Source: Prevotella melaninogenica (lineage in GTDB: Bacteria; Bacteroidota; Bacteroidia; Bacteroidales; Bacteroidaceae). From it: 64,000 nt of DNA. Under the pieces are notes generated by a model. That model saw nothing but the letters and a program-made list of their open reading frames with translations, did not search any database and was not told the DNA's origin. The stretch is from assembly GCF_018127925.1 (NCBI RefSeq), contig NZ_CP072347.1, positions 746,501-810,500 of the forward strand, in the 5' to 3' direction. A program made the position numbers and the translations under genes. Positions within the stretch are counted from its first letter, which is position 1. Every line of letters begins with the position of its first letter. Of the stretch, positions 49,672-59,149 are shown one piece after another.

Positions 49672-50307
49672 CTACTCACAGAAGTCTTTTCGATGTGTAA
49701 TATACAAGTCAATAAAGAGTTTAACTCTTGCCAATAACTCCCTTATATGTGTCCATATGGCCCTTGGATGTCGTACGTCATCAGCATTATATCCCACAGC
49801 TTTAATATTCATCTTGTCTGCTAAGAAGATGCTACGCTCATTGTGCCACTTCTGTGAGATGATAATCATATCGTTAACCCGAAAGTGTTGCTTAATATTT
49901 CTCATAGATAGTAGGGTACGATAGCCTTGTCCGTCCATTGTGATGATACTATCAGGGACACCTCTTTCTATAAGGTCATGGCGCATTGTTTGTGGTTCGT
50001 CATATCCTTCGCGTTTGTCTCCACTAATAATAAGTTGTTTGAACTTCCCATGTTTGTAAAGTTCTACAGTCGCCTTGATACGTGCCATATAGAAGGAACT
50101 CGGTCTTTTCCCTCCCCTTGCCTTTGGGTTAGTACCGAGCAGTAAGGCTGTCTGCATAGTGGGAACATCATTGATATCATTGAATGTTCTTCCTTTTGCA
50201 TTCTTATCAACAATAATATTGCACAATGCAATTATCGCTCCGAGTATAGCAATGATAGCGGTGGTGGAAAGAATGATTTGCTTTTTCCTTTGTTTGTTTT
50301 TCTTCAT
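49672..50307 (-). CDS. SanA/YdcF-like DUF218 membrane protein
   Basis: A 211-residue protein from the ATG at 50307 (MKKNKQRKK). The upstream in-frame ATG at 50382 sits essentially on the transcription start of the TAACTTTG element at 50385-50392, so it is unlikely to be used. A single N-terminal membrane helix is followed by a DUF218 domain with ALLLGTNP, QLIISGDKREGYDEPQTM and IISQKWHNERSIFLADK motifs, as in SanA, which affects envelope permeability. Monocistronic as far as can be seen. Confidence 0.88.
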   Translation of the reverse strand: MKKNKQRKKQIILSTTAIIAILGAIIALCNIIVDKNAKGRTFNDINDVPTMQTALLLGTNPKARGGKRPSSFYMARIKATVELYKHGKFKQLIISGDKREGYDEPQTMRHDLIERGVPDSIITMDGQGYRTLLSMRNIKQHFRVNDMIIISQKWHNERSIFLADKMNIKAVGYNADDVRHPRAIWTHIRELLARVKLFIDLYITHRKDFCE

Positions 50308-50384
50308 CTTTGTTTGAGTTAAATATATCATGTTGTCATGTACTTTAATGGTCATGTTTTGATACTGTTTTAATAACCTCATTG

Positions 50385-50392
50385 CAAAGTTA
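50385..50392 (-). promoter_or_regulatory. -7 promoter element of the SanA-like gene
   Basis: The minus strand reads TAACTTTG; its position decides the start choice for the gene. Confidence 0.55.
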
Positions 50393-50922
50393 GTTTTAAT
50401 CTTCTACTTACTCTCATCTTTTTTCTCCCTGCTGATGAAATAGTGCTCAAGCTGTATGAAACTGCGAGTTGTTAATTCATAATTCAAAATTCATAATTAT
50501 GGTTACCGTTTGGGGGACAGTTTAAACGTCAAAGTTTAAGGTTTTAAGTTTAGTTATCAATTATCTTTACAAAACAATGGAAGATAAGGCAAGAAAAACC
50601 TCAAAAAATATGCGTTTTAAGCGTTCTTGTAAATGTTTTGTTATCAGGTTGTTGTGAGTGTGTGTTTTAAAAGGTGCTTAGTAAGGGTGCAAAAGGGCGT
50701 TAGTAAGGGTTCAAAAGGGCATCTTTTAGAAGCCAATTAGGCGTTAATTCAACTCCGATTAAGCATCTACTAAAATTGTAGGTATGAAGTTTTTATTACA
50801 AAAGAGTGTCGATTGATGAAGATTATAACCTGTTGTTAAGTTGTAAATCGTTAATTAGTTTCCTGTAAGCCATTAGATACTACTCTCGTATATGGTTCGT
50901 TTCCTCGTTTAGTTCGCTATAT
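50393..50922. other. non-coding stretch with repeats
   Basis: No gene. It includes the AATTCATAATT repeat (50473-50509), matching 14030-14071, and dispersed repeat copy D. Confidence 0.6.
50661..50775. repeat. dispersed intergenic repeat, copy D
   Basis: AAAAGGTGCTTAGTAAGGG, CAAAAGGGCGTTAGTAAGGG, TTCAAAAGGGCATCTTTTAG, CAATTAGGCGTTAATTCAA: same words and orientation as copy C. Confidence 0.75.
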
Positions 50923-50958
50923 AAAAAAAGCCGTCACTTCATGATGAAGCAACGGCTT
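50923..50958 (-). terminator. Rho-independent terminator of pgk
   Basis: On the minus strand AAGCCGT...ACGGCTT with inner CTTCA/TGAAG pairing is followed by TTTTTTT. Confidence 0.85.
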
Positions 50959-50986
50959 GTGTATATTTGAGAGATAGATAAATCTC

Positions 50987-52237
50987 TTACTTCTCGATAG
51001 CAGCTACACCTGGGAGTACCTTACCCTCGATAGCCTCGAGCATAGCACCACCACCAGTAGATACGTAAGATACCTTGTCAGCAAGACCGAACTTATTAAC
51101 AGCAGCAACTGAGTCACCACCACCAACGAGAGAGTATGCGCCGTTCTCCTGAGTTGCCTGTGCAACAGCCTTGGCAATCTCGCCAGTACCCTTAGCGAAG
51201 TTCTCCAACTCGAATACGCCTACAGGACCGTTCCAAAGGATAGTCTTAGAAGCGAGGATAATCTTCTTCCATGCCTCGATGCTCTCCTCAGATGCGTCCA
51301 TACCTTCCCACTCATCAGGAATCTGATCGATAGGGAATACTTTACGCTCTGTATCGTTAGAGAAGTCCTTACCACAAACAGTAGCAACAGAGAGTGAAAG
51401 GTTTACACCCTTCTCCTTAGCTGCAGCGATTACGTTCAATGCCTCTGGCATCAAGTCGTCCTCGTGGAGTGACTTACCAATCTTACCACCCTGTGCCTTG
51501 ATGAAGGTATAACCCATACCACCACCGATGATGAGGTTGTCAACCTTGTCGAGGAGGTTCTTGATTACAGCGAGCTTAGAGCTTACCTTTGAACCACCGA
51601 TGATAGCGGTGAAAGGATGCTGAGCGTTTTTCAATACGTTGTCGATAGCTGTAACCTCTTTCTCCATGAGGTAACCCAACATCTTGTGGTCAGCATCGAA
51701 GTAGTCAGCGATAACTGCTGTAGATGCGTGCTTACGGTGAGCTGTACCGAATGCATCGTTTACATATACGTCAGCGTATGAAGCGAGCTTCTTAGCGAAG
51801 TCCTTCTGACGTTCCTTCATCTCAGCCTTTGCAGCGTCGAACTCTGGAGTTCCCTTCTCAACACCTACTGGCTTGCCTTCCTCTTCTGGATAGTAACGAA
51901 GGTTCTCAAGCAAGAGAGCCTCGCCTGGTTTCAATGCAGCAGCCTCAGCTTCAGCGTTACCAGCGTCCTTAGCGAACTTAACCTCAACGCCGAGAGCATT
52001 GCTTACGTTCTTAACAATCTGGCTCAATGAAAGCTCTGGCTTCACTTTGCCCTTTGGCTTACCCATGTGGCTCATCATGATAAGAGCACCACCGTCAGCC
52101 AATACCTTCTTAAGTGTTGGCAAAGCACCACGGATACGTGTCTCGTCAGTTACATGACCATTCTCATCCAAAGGCACATTGAAGTCTACGCGGACGATAG
52201 CCTTATGTCCAGCGAAGTTAAAATCGTTAATTTTCAT
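50987..52237 (-). CDS. pgk: phosphoglycerate kinase
   Basis: A 416-residue glycolytic enzyme interconverting 1,3-bisphosphoglycerate + ADP and 3-phosphoglycerate + ATP. N-terminal [20 protein letters not shown], the GGSKVSSK hinge region, GPVGVFE and the C-terminal GGGDSVAAV and STGGGAMLE motifs are all present. Complete and monocistronic, with its own terminator and a TATTTTTG promoter (52278-52285) back to back with that of queC. Confidence 0.97.
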   Translation of the reverse strand: MKINDFNFAGHKAIVRVDFNVPLDENGHVTDETRIRGALPTLKKVLADGGALIMMSHMGKPKGKVKPELSLSQIVKNVSNALGVEVKFAKDAGNAEAEAAALKPGEALLLENLRYYPEEEGKPVGVEKGTPEFDAAKAEMKERQKDFAKKLASYADVYVNDAFGTAHRKHASTAVIADYFDADHKMLGYLMEKEVTAIDNVLKNAQHPFTAIIGGSKVSSKLAVIKNLLDKVDNLIIGGGMGYTFIKAQGGKIGKSLHEDDLMPEALNVIAAAKEKGVNLSLSVATVCGKDFSNDTERKVFPIDQIPDEWEGMDASEESIEAWKKIILASKTILWNGPVGVFELENFAKGTGEIAKAVAQATQENGAYSLVGGGDSVAAVNKFGLADKVSYVSTGGGAMLEAIEGKVLPGVAAIEK

Positions 52238-52277
52238 TTGTTCTTTATTATTTGTAACGTTATAATATTCCTATCCG

Positions 52278-52285
52278 CAAAAATA
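52278..52285 (-). promoter_or_regulatory. -7 promoter element of pgk
   Basis: The minus strand reads TATTTTTG, 41 bp upstream of the ATG. Confidence 0.5.
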
Positions 52286-52328
52286 CTAATTTTTGATGGA
52301 TTGGTGAAATCAAACACTATCTTTTTTG

Positions 52329-52336
52329 TAAATTTG
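52329..52336 (+). promoter_or_regulatory. -7 promoter element of queC
   Basis: TAAATTTG, 19 bp upstream of the queC ATG at 52355. Confidence 0.55.
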
Positions 52337-52354
52337 CAAAAAAATAAGATTGTA

Positions 52355-53011
52355 ATGAAAGATTCGGTTATTATTGTCAGTGGTGGACTTGATTCTATCA
52401 CGTTGCTTTATGATAAGGCGGAGACGATCGCTTTAGCAATCTCTTTCGACTATGGTCAGAACCATGGGGCTAAGGAACTACCTTATGCTCAGTATCATTG
52501 TGAGAAGTTGGGGATTCCTCATATTACGATTCCACTGTCTTTTATGCACCAGTATTTCAAGAGTTCGTTGCTTGATGGGGCTGATGCTATTCCAGAGGGG
52601 CATTATGAGGAAGAGAATATGAAGTCGACGGTTGTTCCTTTCCGCAATGGTATTATGCTTGCGATTGCAACGGGGATTGCTGAGAGTCATGAGTTGAAGC
52701 GTGTGTATATTGCTAATCATGGTGGTGACCATACGATTTATCCTGACTGCCGTCCAGAGTTTATTCATGCGATGAATGGTGCTACGGAGGCTGGAACTTT
52801 TGTGAAAGTGCGTGTGGAGGCTCCTTATATGGAGATTACTAAGGCTGAGATTGTGGCGCGTGGTGCTGCGTTGGGAATAGACTATTCTAAGACTTGGAGC
52901 TGTTATAAAGGTGCTGATATTCACTGTGGTAAGTGTGGAACATGCGTTGAACGTAAGGAAGCCTTTGAAGCTGCAGGTGTGAAAGACCCAACGATTTATA
53001 GCAAGGAATGA
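52355..53011 (+). CDS. queC: 7-cyano-7-deazaguanine synthase
   Basis: A 218-residue ATP-dependent enzyme that converts 7-carboxy-7-deazaguanine to preQ0 in queuosine biosynthesis. The ATG at 52355 follows the promoter closely; the frame upstream of it lies in the divergent pgk gene. The PP-loop motif SGGLDS is at residues 9-14 and the zinc-binding cysteines are Cys183, 191, 194 and 197 (CYKG...CGKCGTC). Other queuosine genes are not adjacent. A perfect 15-bp terminator follows. Confidence 0.96.
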   Translation: MKDSVIIVSGGLDSITLLYDKAETIALAISFDYGQNHGAKELPYAQYHCEKLGIPHITIPLSFMHQYFKSSLLDGADAIPEGHYEEENMKSTVVPFRNGIMLAIATGIAESHELKRVYIANHGGDHTIYPDCRPEFIHAMNGATEAGTFVKVRVEAPYMEITKAEIVARGAALGIDYSKTWSCYKGADIHCGKCGTCVERKEAFEAAGVKDPTIYSKE

Positions 53012-53054
53012 TAGGATTGTTCTATTACTTTTAGTTTCTTAATTACAAAAACTA

Positions 53055-53089
53055 AAACAGTCGGATTGAAGAACTCAATCCGACTGTTT
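53055..53089 (+). terminator. Rho-independent terminator of queC
   Basis: AAACAGTCGGATTGA-AGAAC-TCAATCCGACTGTTT, a perfect 15-bp stem. Confidence 0.8.
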
Positions 53090-53343
53090 CGATTATAAGG
53101 TTTCATACTATCCTGTACACGCTTCTCATATACATTGTTTGTTAGTATATTGCTCTTTATTCAGGGTACAGAAAGTAAGCTATTTATGCCTCTTTGCACA
53201 TGTGCTGATGCTTCGCACGAATGGTGCTGTATGTAAACACCATTCGTGCTAAGGCTTAGCACCACTGTTTGTTGTTGTTGGAAAGGGAGTAACTGTCATT
53301 AATAAAACGTGCTACTAACCAATACAAGCAATAAGCAGGGTGA
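53090..53343. repeat. non-coding stretch with GGTGCT-type palindromes
   Basis: GCACGAATGGTG and CACCATTCGTGC (53215-53249) form a perfect 12-bp hairpin; GCACATGTGC (53196-53205) and TTAGCACCAC flank it. Related units occur at 20594-20608 and 57485-57551. No gene. Confidence 0.6.
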
Positions 53344-55731
53344 TTATTTTTCTGCTAATAATTGTTCTGCCATGTTTGCAGCGGCTCTTCTTCCGTCTCC
53401 CATGGCAAGGATAACGGTTGCACCACCACGTACAATGTCACCACCAGCAAAGATTTCTGGCTGTGAACTCTGCATCTGTTCGTTGACAACAATGGTGTCT
53501 TTGCGACCTAATTCAAGTCCCTTTACAGACTTTGGTACCAATGGGTTAGGTGATACACCTACGGCAACGATAACCTGATCGCACTCGACAGTGACGGTCT
53601 CGCCAGTCAATTCTGGTCGACAGCGTCCGCTTGCGTCTGGTTCTCCGAGTTTCATTACGTCTAAGACAGCGGCACATACACGGCCTTTCTCATCCGCCTT
53701 ATATTCCTGTGGATTATGAAGAGTGAGGAAGTTAATACCCTCTTCTTTAGCATGTTTCACCTCTTCAAGACGTGCAGGCATCTCGGCTTCAGAACGACGA
53801 TAGACGAGTGTGACGTCAGCACCTAATCGTTTGGCAGTACGACAAGAGTCCATAGCTGTGTTACCACCACCGATAACCAAGACTTTCTTACCCATAATGA
53901 TTGGTGTGTCGGTCTCTGGATTGGCTGCGTCCATGAGGTTTACACGTGTCAGATACTCGTTACTTGAAAGGATGTTGATAGCGTTCTCGCCTGGAATACC
54001 CATAAAGTTAGGTAATCCTGCACCTGAACCAACGAAGATACCCTTGAAGCCCTTCTCCTTTAAGTCTTCTATACTGATGGTCTTACCGACGATAGTATCG
54101 GTCTGGAAGTGTACACCTATACGACGAAGATTATCTATTTCGACATCAACAATCTTGTTTGGCAGACGGAACTCAGGGATACCATATTTCAAAACACCGC
54201 CAATCTCGTGCAGTGCCTCAAATACATAAACCTCGAAGCCACGCTTAGCCATATCGCCAGCAAAACTCAAGCCTGCAGGACCAGAACCAATAACGGCTAC
54301 CTTGATACCATTGGATGGTGCAACAGTAGGCAATGCCATGTGTCCACTTTCACGCTCGTAGTCGGCTGCGAAACGCTCAAGATAACCGATGGCTACAGCT
54401 GGTGAGTTCATCTTCAAGTGGATACAACGGCTCTCACATTGCTTCTCTTGTGGACAAACACGACCGCATACGGCTGGCAAAGCTGATGTTTCTTTGAGTA
54501 TCTTGGCTGCTTCGAGGAAGTCGCCACGCTCTATATTCTTAATGAAGTCTGGTATGTGAATGTTTACAGGACAGCCCTCTACGCAAGAGGGTTTTGGACA
54601 GTCAAGGCAACGTTTAGCCTCTTGCATGGCCATCTCTGGGGTTAATCCGATATTTACCTCCTCTAAACGGGTCTTCGCGCGATAGTCTGCATCCAACTCT
54701 GGCATCTTCACACGCTCAATAGCTGTGCGCTCCTTTGGCTTGAGGGCCTTGCGTAAGGTGGTGCGCCAATCGGCTCCCTCCAACTCTTCTGATAGGTGGG
54801 CTGTAGGTGATGACGTGTTTTCGTCGTTATTTGTAGACTTGTTTTTCTCGCTGTCGCAACAATCTCCATTCTTCCCTTGAACCTCATTCCCTGACTTGTT
54901 TTCCGCCAGGCACTCCCCTCCTTCGGAGGGGTTGGGGGAGGTCTCAATATCCTTAAACGTCCCCATTCGCTTGAACATCTCGTCCCAGTCGACGAGGTCG
55001 CCATCGAATTCAGGACCATCAATGCAGACAAAGCGAGTCTTACCACCAATCGTTAGACGGCAAGCACCACACATTCCTGTTCCGTCCACCATGATAGTAT
55101 TGAGTGAAACGTCGTTAGGAATGCCGTATTTCTTGGCTAAAAGAGAGGTGAACTTCATCATGATAGGAGGTCCGATTGCTAACACCTTGTCTACGTGTTC
55201 GCGCTGTATCACCTTTTCTACGCCCACGGTGATGACACCTTTCTCTCCGTAGGAACCATCATCGGTCATGATGATAACCTCATCAGAGTATTTCTTTACG
55301 TCGTCTACCATGATAACTAACTCCTTTGTGCGACCGGCGAGGACAGAAATTACTCTGTTACCAGCCTGCTTCAAGGCTGTGAGGATAGGGAGAATGGCAG
55401 CAATACCAATACCACCACCCGCACAGATAATCGTACCGTAGTTCTCGATGTGGGATGGAGTGCCGAGTGGTCCGACAATATCAACAATCTCATCGCCTTC
55501 ATTCAACTGGCAAAGCTTTGTTGATGAGCGTCCTACCTCTTGGATAACCATGGTGAGCGTACCCTTTACTGGGTCCGATTTAGCAATGGTGTAAGGTACA
55601 CGTTCGCTGTGGTTGTCAACACGCACGATGATAAAGTTACCTGGACGGCAGCTTCGTGCAATGAGCGGTGCTTCTACTTCTAAGCAGAAAACCTTCTCTG
55701 AAAACTGTTGTTTACGGATAATCTTGTTCAT
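53344..55731 (-). CDS. fused NfnA/SudB-like ferredoxin reductase and NfnB/GltD-like flavoprotein
   Basis: A 795-residue protein joining two normally separate subunits. Residues about 1-260 are a ferredoxin-NADP reductase-type module (FAD and NAD binding, GGGIGIA at 105-111) with [2Fe-2S] cysteines 221, 224 and 236 (CGAC...C). Residues about 325-795 are a GltD/NfnB-like flavoprotein with iron-sulfur cysteines in CLDCPKPSCVEGCP (375-388), a FAD site GSGPAGLSFAG (483-493) and a second dinucleotide site with IGGGNTAMDSC. It may be a bifurcating ferredoxin:NAD/NADP transhydrogenase or a glutamate-synthase small chain. The linker (263-320) holds residues encoded by a dispersed DNA repeat. Confidence 0.88.
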   Translation of the reverse strand: MNKIIRKQQFSEKVFCLEVEAPLIARSCRPGNFIIVRVDNHSERVPYTIAKSDPVKGTLTMVIQEVGRSSTKLCQLNEGDEIVDIVGPLGTPSHIENYGTIICAGGGIGIAAILPILTALKQAGNRVISVLAGRTKELVIMVDDVKKYSDEVIIMTDDGSYGEKGVITVGVEKVIQREHVDKVLAIGPPIMMKFTSLLAKKYGIPNDVSLNTIMVDGTGMCGACRLTIGGKTRFVCIDGPEFDGDLVDWDEMFKRMGTFKDIETSPNPSEGGECLAENKSGNEVQGKNGDCCDSEKNKSTNNDENTSSPTAHLSEELEGADWRTTLRKALKPKERTAIERVKMPELDADYRAKTRLEEVNIGLTPEMAMQEAKRCLDCPKPSCVEGCPVNIHIPDFIKNIERGDFLEAAKILKETSALPAVCGRVCPQEKQCESRCIHLKMNSPAVAIGYLERFAADYERESGHMALPTVAPSNGIKVAVIGSGPAGLSFAGDMAKRGFEVYVFEALHEIGGVLKYGIPEFRLPNKIVDVEIDNLRRIGVHFQTDTIVGKTISIEDLKEKGFKGIFVGSGAGLPNFMGIPGENAINILSSNEYLTRVNLMDAANPETDTPIIMGKKVLVIGGGNTAMDSCRTAKRLGADVTLVYRRSEAEMPARLEEVKHAKEEGINFLTLHNPQEYKADEKGRVCAAVLDVMKLGEPDASGRCRPELTGETVTVECDQVIVAVGVSPNPLVPKSVKGLELGRKDTIVVNEQMQSSQPEIFAGGDIVRGGATVILAMGDGRRAAANMAEQLLAEK
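54901..54945 (-). repeat. CCCCTCC palindrome-family repeat inside coding sequence
   Basis: CCCCTCC-TTC-GGAGGGG at 54915-54931 with flanks GAGACCTCCCCCAA and GAGTGCC on the coding strand; the same family as 30745-30960. Translated in frame as ETSPNPSEGGECLAE in the linker of the Nfn-like fusion. Confidence 0.65.
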
Positions 55732-55865
55732 GGAGTGGTAATAGATATTAAAAGTACTGACCCTATGTGTTCTTTATACTTTGGGTGTTCTTCTATTGTA
55801 AAGAGTCGTATGAAAGATTGATAAGGGTAAGTAGCTTTTGTTGTTTTATTAGTTGTTCGCGGTAA

Positions 55866-55893
55866 TGATGCCCCTCCTTTTTAAGGGAGGGGC
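55866..55893 (-). terminator. GC-rich hairpin behind serS
   Basis: GCCCCTCC-TTTTTAA-GGGAGGGGC, 9 bp past the serS stop. It looks like another member of the CCCCTCC palindrome family serving as a terminator, with no strong T-run. Confidence 0.5.
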
Positions 55894-55901
55894 TGTATTC
55901 T

Positions 55902-57191
55902 TTAGTCCATCTTGTCATCGAGCATCTCGAAACCACAGTAAGGAACGAGTACCTTTGGTACACGAATACCCTCTGGGGTTTGGTTGTTCTCGATGATAGC
56001 TGCAACGATACGTGGCAGAGCAAGGGCTGAACCATTCAATGTATGGCAGAGTTCAATCTTCTTATCATCGGCATGACGGAAACGACAATGCAGACGATTT
56101 GCCTGATAGCTTTCGAAGTTTGATACACTTGACACCTCCAACCAACGCTCTTGTGCAGCACTCCACACCTCAAAGTCATAGCAGAGAGCAGCTGTGAAGC
56201 TAATGTCTCCACCGCAAAGACGGAGGATGTGATAAGGCAATTCGAGCTTCTTTAAAAGACCTTCAACGTGGTCTAACATCTCATCCAATGACTGATAAGA
56301 GTGCTCTGGCTTATCGATACGTACAATCTCAACCTTGTCGAACTGGTGCAAACGGTTCAAACCACGTACGTCTTTACCATAGCTACCAGCTTCACGACGG
56401 AAACAAGCAGAGTAAGCACAGCGCTTGATAGGCAGGTCTTGCTCGTTGAGAATCTCGTCACGGAAGATGTTTGTTACAGGAACCTCAGCTGTTGGGATGA
56501 GATAGAGGTCGTCAAGATTAGCATGATACATCTGTCCCTCTTTGTCTGGCAACTGACCAGTAGCCTGACCAGACTCCTGATTTACTACCAATGGTGGCTG
56601 TACTTCCAAGTAGCCACTCTTGCGAGCTTCGTCGAGGAAGAATGCCTCCAAGGCACGTTGGAAGCGTGCCAACTTACCGATATAGAGTGGGAAACCAGCA
56701 CCAGTAATCTTTACACCGAGGTCGAAATCTACCAAGTTAAACTTCTTTAGCAAGTCCCAATGGCACAAAGCGTCAGCAGGTAGGTTTGGCTTCTCGCCCC
56801 CTTCCTTTACGACAACATTGTCCTCAGCATCCTTACCTTCAGGTACAATCTCGTTAGGGATGTTAGGAATCGTCAGTAACACGTCTGTCATATCCTTCTG
56901 TGCCATATCCATTATCTCTTGGAGAGCTTTGTCAGAAGATTTTAATAGTGCTACCTCTTCCTTTATCTTGTCAGCTTCGTCTTTCTTTCCTTCTTTCATC
57001 AGTCCACCAATCTGCTTCGAGAGCTGATTCTGCTGCTGCTTGTTTGTGTCAAGCTTCTGCTGAGTCTCACGACGCAAACGGTCATATTCCAATACTTTCT
57101 CAACTGCCTCACGTGCACCTTTGAAGTGTTTCTTCTCCAGTCCTTTGATGACGCGTTCAGTTTCTTCACTGATGAGCTTTAATGTAAGCAT
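55902..57191 (-). CDS. serS: seryl-tRNA synthetase
   Basis: A 429-residue class II synthetase charging tRNA-Ser. The N-terminal coiled-coil arm (about residues 25-105) grips the long variable arm of tRNA-Ser; the core holds motif 2 (ACFRREAGSYGKDVRGLNRLHQF) and motif 3 (TLNGSALALPRIVAAIIEN). Complete, monocistronic, with a TAACTTTG promoter at 57228-57235. Confidence 0.97.
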   Translation of the reverse strand: MLTLKLISEETERVIKGLEKKHFKGAREAVEKVLEYDRLRRETQQKLDTNKQQQNQLSKQIGGLMKEGKKDEADKIKEEVALLKSSDKALQEIMDMAQKDMTDVLLTIPNIPNEIVPEGKDAEDNVVVKEGGEKPNLPADALCHWDLLKKFNLVDFDLGVKITGAGFPLYIGKLARFQRALEAFFLDEARKSGYLEVQPPLVVNQESGQATGQLPDKEGQMYHANLDDLYLIPTAEVPVTNIFRDEILNEQDLPIKRCAYSACFRREAGSYGKDVRGLNRLHQFDKVEIVRIDKPEHSYQSLDEMLDHVEGLLKKLELPYHILRLCGGDISFTAALCYDFEVWSAAQERWLEVSSVSNFESYQANRLHCRFRHADDKKIELCHTLNGSALALPRIVAAIIENNQTPEGIRVPKVLVPYCGFEMLDDKMD

Positions 57192-57227
57192 AACGTTCTA
57201 ATCTTTATTTTAATTTGTTTCTGAGAG

Positions 57228-57235
57228 CAAAGTTA
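57228..57235 (-). promoter_or_regulatory. -7 promoter element of serS
   Basis: The minus strand reads TAACTTTG, 37 bp upstream of the ATG. Confidence 0.55.
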
Positions 57236-57649
57236 CGAAAAAACTTCTATAAGTCAAAAACATTTATATTACTTATTTTGTTCTGTGTTGAGTTGAATTA
57301 ACTATAGTTGTTTTTCTAATGATTGTAGATATTTTCCTGTTAAGAGAAGAGTTTCTTAGATTATATTGGCTATGCTTGGTTTATAAGTATTCCTCTTGTC
57401 ACCTTATTCATTGTTGTTTAGCGACTCTATTCACCCTAAAGTCCATTTTATGTTCAGTACTTTTATTGTGGTGTTGAGGCTGCGCACATATGGTGCTCAC
57501 GCTTAGCACATGTGGTGCTCATGCTTTAACACATATGGTGTTGATGCTTAGTACTATGTAAAAAGGTGGTGAAGATGATGCGAGTTGTGAGTGATTACCC
57601 AGTCTAACTGCTCATTTTTGGTTTTGGTTTTAACGGAAAGTTGTTTTCT
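57236..57649. other. non-coding stretch upstream of serS
   Basis: No gene. It contains the three-unit repeat at 57485-57551; the rest is AT-rich without clear features. Confidence 0.6.
57485..57551. repeat. 22/23-bp tandem repeat, three units
   Basis: CACATATGGTGCTCACGCTT+AG (57485-57506), CACATGTGGTGCTCATGCTT+TAA (57507-57529) and CACATATGGTGTTGATGCTT+AG (57530-57551). Confidence 0.75.
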
Positions 57650-59149
57650 TTATCTACTCCTCCTAAACCCGTCAAGTTGTTCGTATTGGTTGTCTTTTAT
57701 CTTTCGGCTGATACTACTAATCCAACGACGATGAGTGGTTATGAAGATGATACCAAGGAGGGAGAGGGTGGCGTTTGTGAGAATCGGTTGGTTTAGCCAC
57801 CATGTACCTAATGCAGCGATGGGGAACGGACTTATGATAGTAATGATTGTAACGATGAGCTGTATGTAGTTTGTATTCGCATTCTTGCCCGTGTGGGTAG
57901 CTTGCATAGAGAATGTTACCTTATTATATACCGCCATTTGAAATAGAATACGATAGGCGACACCAGCTGTAAAGAGAGCGTAGGCAAGTATCGTCCAAAA
58001 GCTTATTTTGCCAATAAGAACTATGGGAAGGAAGGTTAGCAATGGAACTAACTGCAGGGCAGTATAGAAGTAGTACTTTGCTAACAAAAGAGTTTGGACA
58101 CTATTACGCTGCATCAGTAGGCACTCGTAGTAATTGCCTTCATAACACATGATTTTTGTAAGTGAACTTAACCCGTAGATGATAAAGCTGTAGTAAATGA
58201 AGCCATTGATTTTTACGATGTCACTTTCTGGGTCAACAGCAATAATTAGGCTAAACAGAAAGATACCAATTGTGTTGAAAATGAATATAAGGCGTAGGCT
58301 CTTATTTCGGAGGATTGTCCATAACTCTATTTTAAGGTACTCTCCGATTAAGTTGAAACGATCGAAGAAAGTGAGTTTGATATTACTTTTGGTACTTTTA
58401 GATCTTGTTGCTGGGTATTGTTCTTGGCGGATACGCTGTTCAAGGACATTGCGATTTAGCAATATCATTCCTATTAGCAACAATACCATAACAGCATATA
58501 TCCATATCTCACCTCTAATCATTGCATTGCCCATCTCTGCACAGTGATGGAGGTAACTTTGTGGAGAAGGGAAGAAGATTGTTATTACTGCGATGGAGAA
58601 ATAAGTAAAAATCGGTATGAGCCAATACAAAAGTCCACGTGCCGTCAGCACTTGTGTAAACTGGAAAAACTGTCCGTTGATAAGCAGAAGGAGGTAAAAT
58701 CCTGCTGTATAACCAATCATAGCTGTTGCACCCAACTCTGGAATGACTGTTTTAATACCAAAAGGAATGCAGATAAAGAGGAGGTTTACGTTCTTAAAAA
58801 CTATCAACTGACGCAAAATCAGATAGTCTGTATAGCTGTGTTTGGGAAGCGGTAGGAGAAGATAAGGACGGATATGCATCAGCAACCGATGGTCTGTTGT
58901 ATATCTGAAAAGATAATCTAAGAACAGCAGAAGCGGTAGTAGGGCATAGATGAAACGATATCCCCCTAAATTATCCTTGATGATGAGGTCTGCTAATTCA
59001 CATCCTATCCAAACAAAATAAGCATAAAGAAAAACAGCCAACACGTAGTAAAAAAGCTTTGCTACGTTGTTGGCTTGCCATATTTTATTCCTTCTACCAG
59101 ATAGGTAGAAGTGCTTATGTAGTGTTTGTATAGCCTCCCAGTAAGTCAT
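57650..59149 (-). CDS. DUF5687-like polytopic membrane protein
   Basis: A 499-residue protein with about 11-13 hydrophobic segments spread over its whole length, and a charged cytoplasmic loop in the middle (RIRQEQYPATRSKSTKSNIKL). It resembles the DUF5687 family, thought to be permease subunits of ABC-type exporters, but no ATPase gene lies next to it here. Its ATG directly abuts the stop of the LolA-like gene, with no gap, so the two are co-translated. Assignment is from overall pattern, without a diagnostic motif. Confidence 0.7.
   Translation of the reverse strand: MTYWEAIQTLHKHFYLSGRRNKIWQANNVAKLFYYVLAVFLYAYFVWIGCELADLIIKDNLGGYRFIYALLPLLLFLDYLFRYTTDHRLLMHIRPYLLLPLPKHSYTDYLILRQLIVFKNVNLLFICIPFGIKTVIPELGATAMIGYTAGFYLLLLINGQFFQFTQVLTARGLLYWLIPIFTYFSIAVITIFFPSPQSYLHHCAEMGNAMIRGEIWIYAVMVLLLIGMILLNRNVLEQRIRQEQYPATRSKSTKSNIKLTFFDRFNLIGEYLKIELWTILRNKSLRLIFIFNTIGIFLFSLIIAVDPESDIVKINGFIYYSFIIYGLSSLTKIMCYEGNYYECLLMQRNSVQTLLLAKYYFYTALQLVPLLTFLPIVLIGKISFWTILAYALFTAGVAYRILFQMAVYNKVTFSMQATHTGKNANTNYIQLIVTIITIISPFPIAALGTWWLNQPILTNATLSLLGIIFITTHRRWISSISRKIKDNQYEQLDGFRRSR

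Noticed and set aside
52067-52354. N-terminal extension of queC to 52067
   Set aside because: It runs antisense through pgk; QueC families start at the MKDSVIIVSGGLDS segment.
54708-55049. 113-codon frame antisense-overlapping the Nfn-like gene
   Set aside because: Shadow frame within a well-supported gene; it contains repeat-derived residues but no start region.
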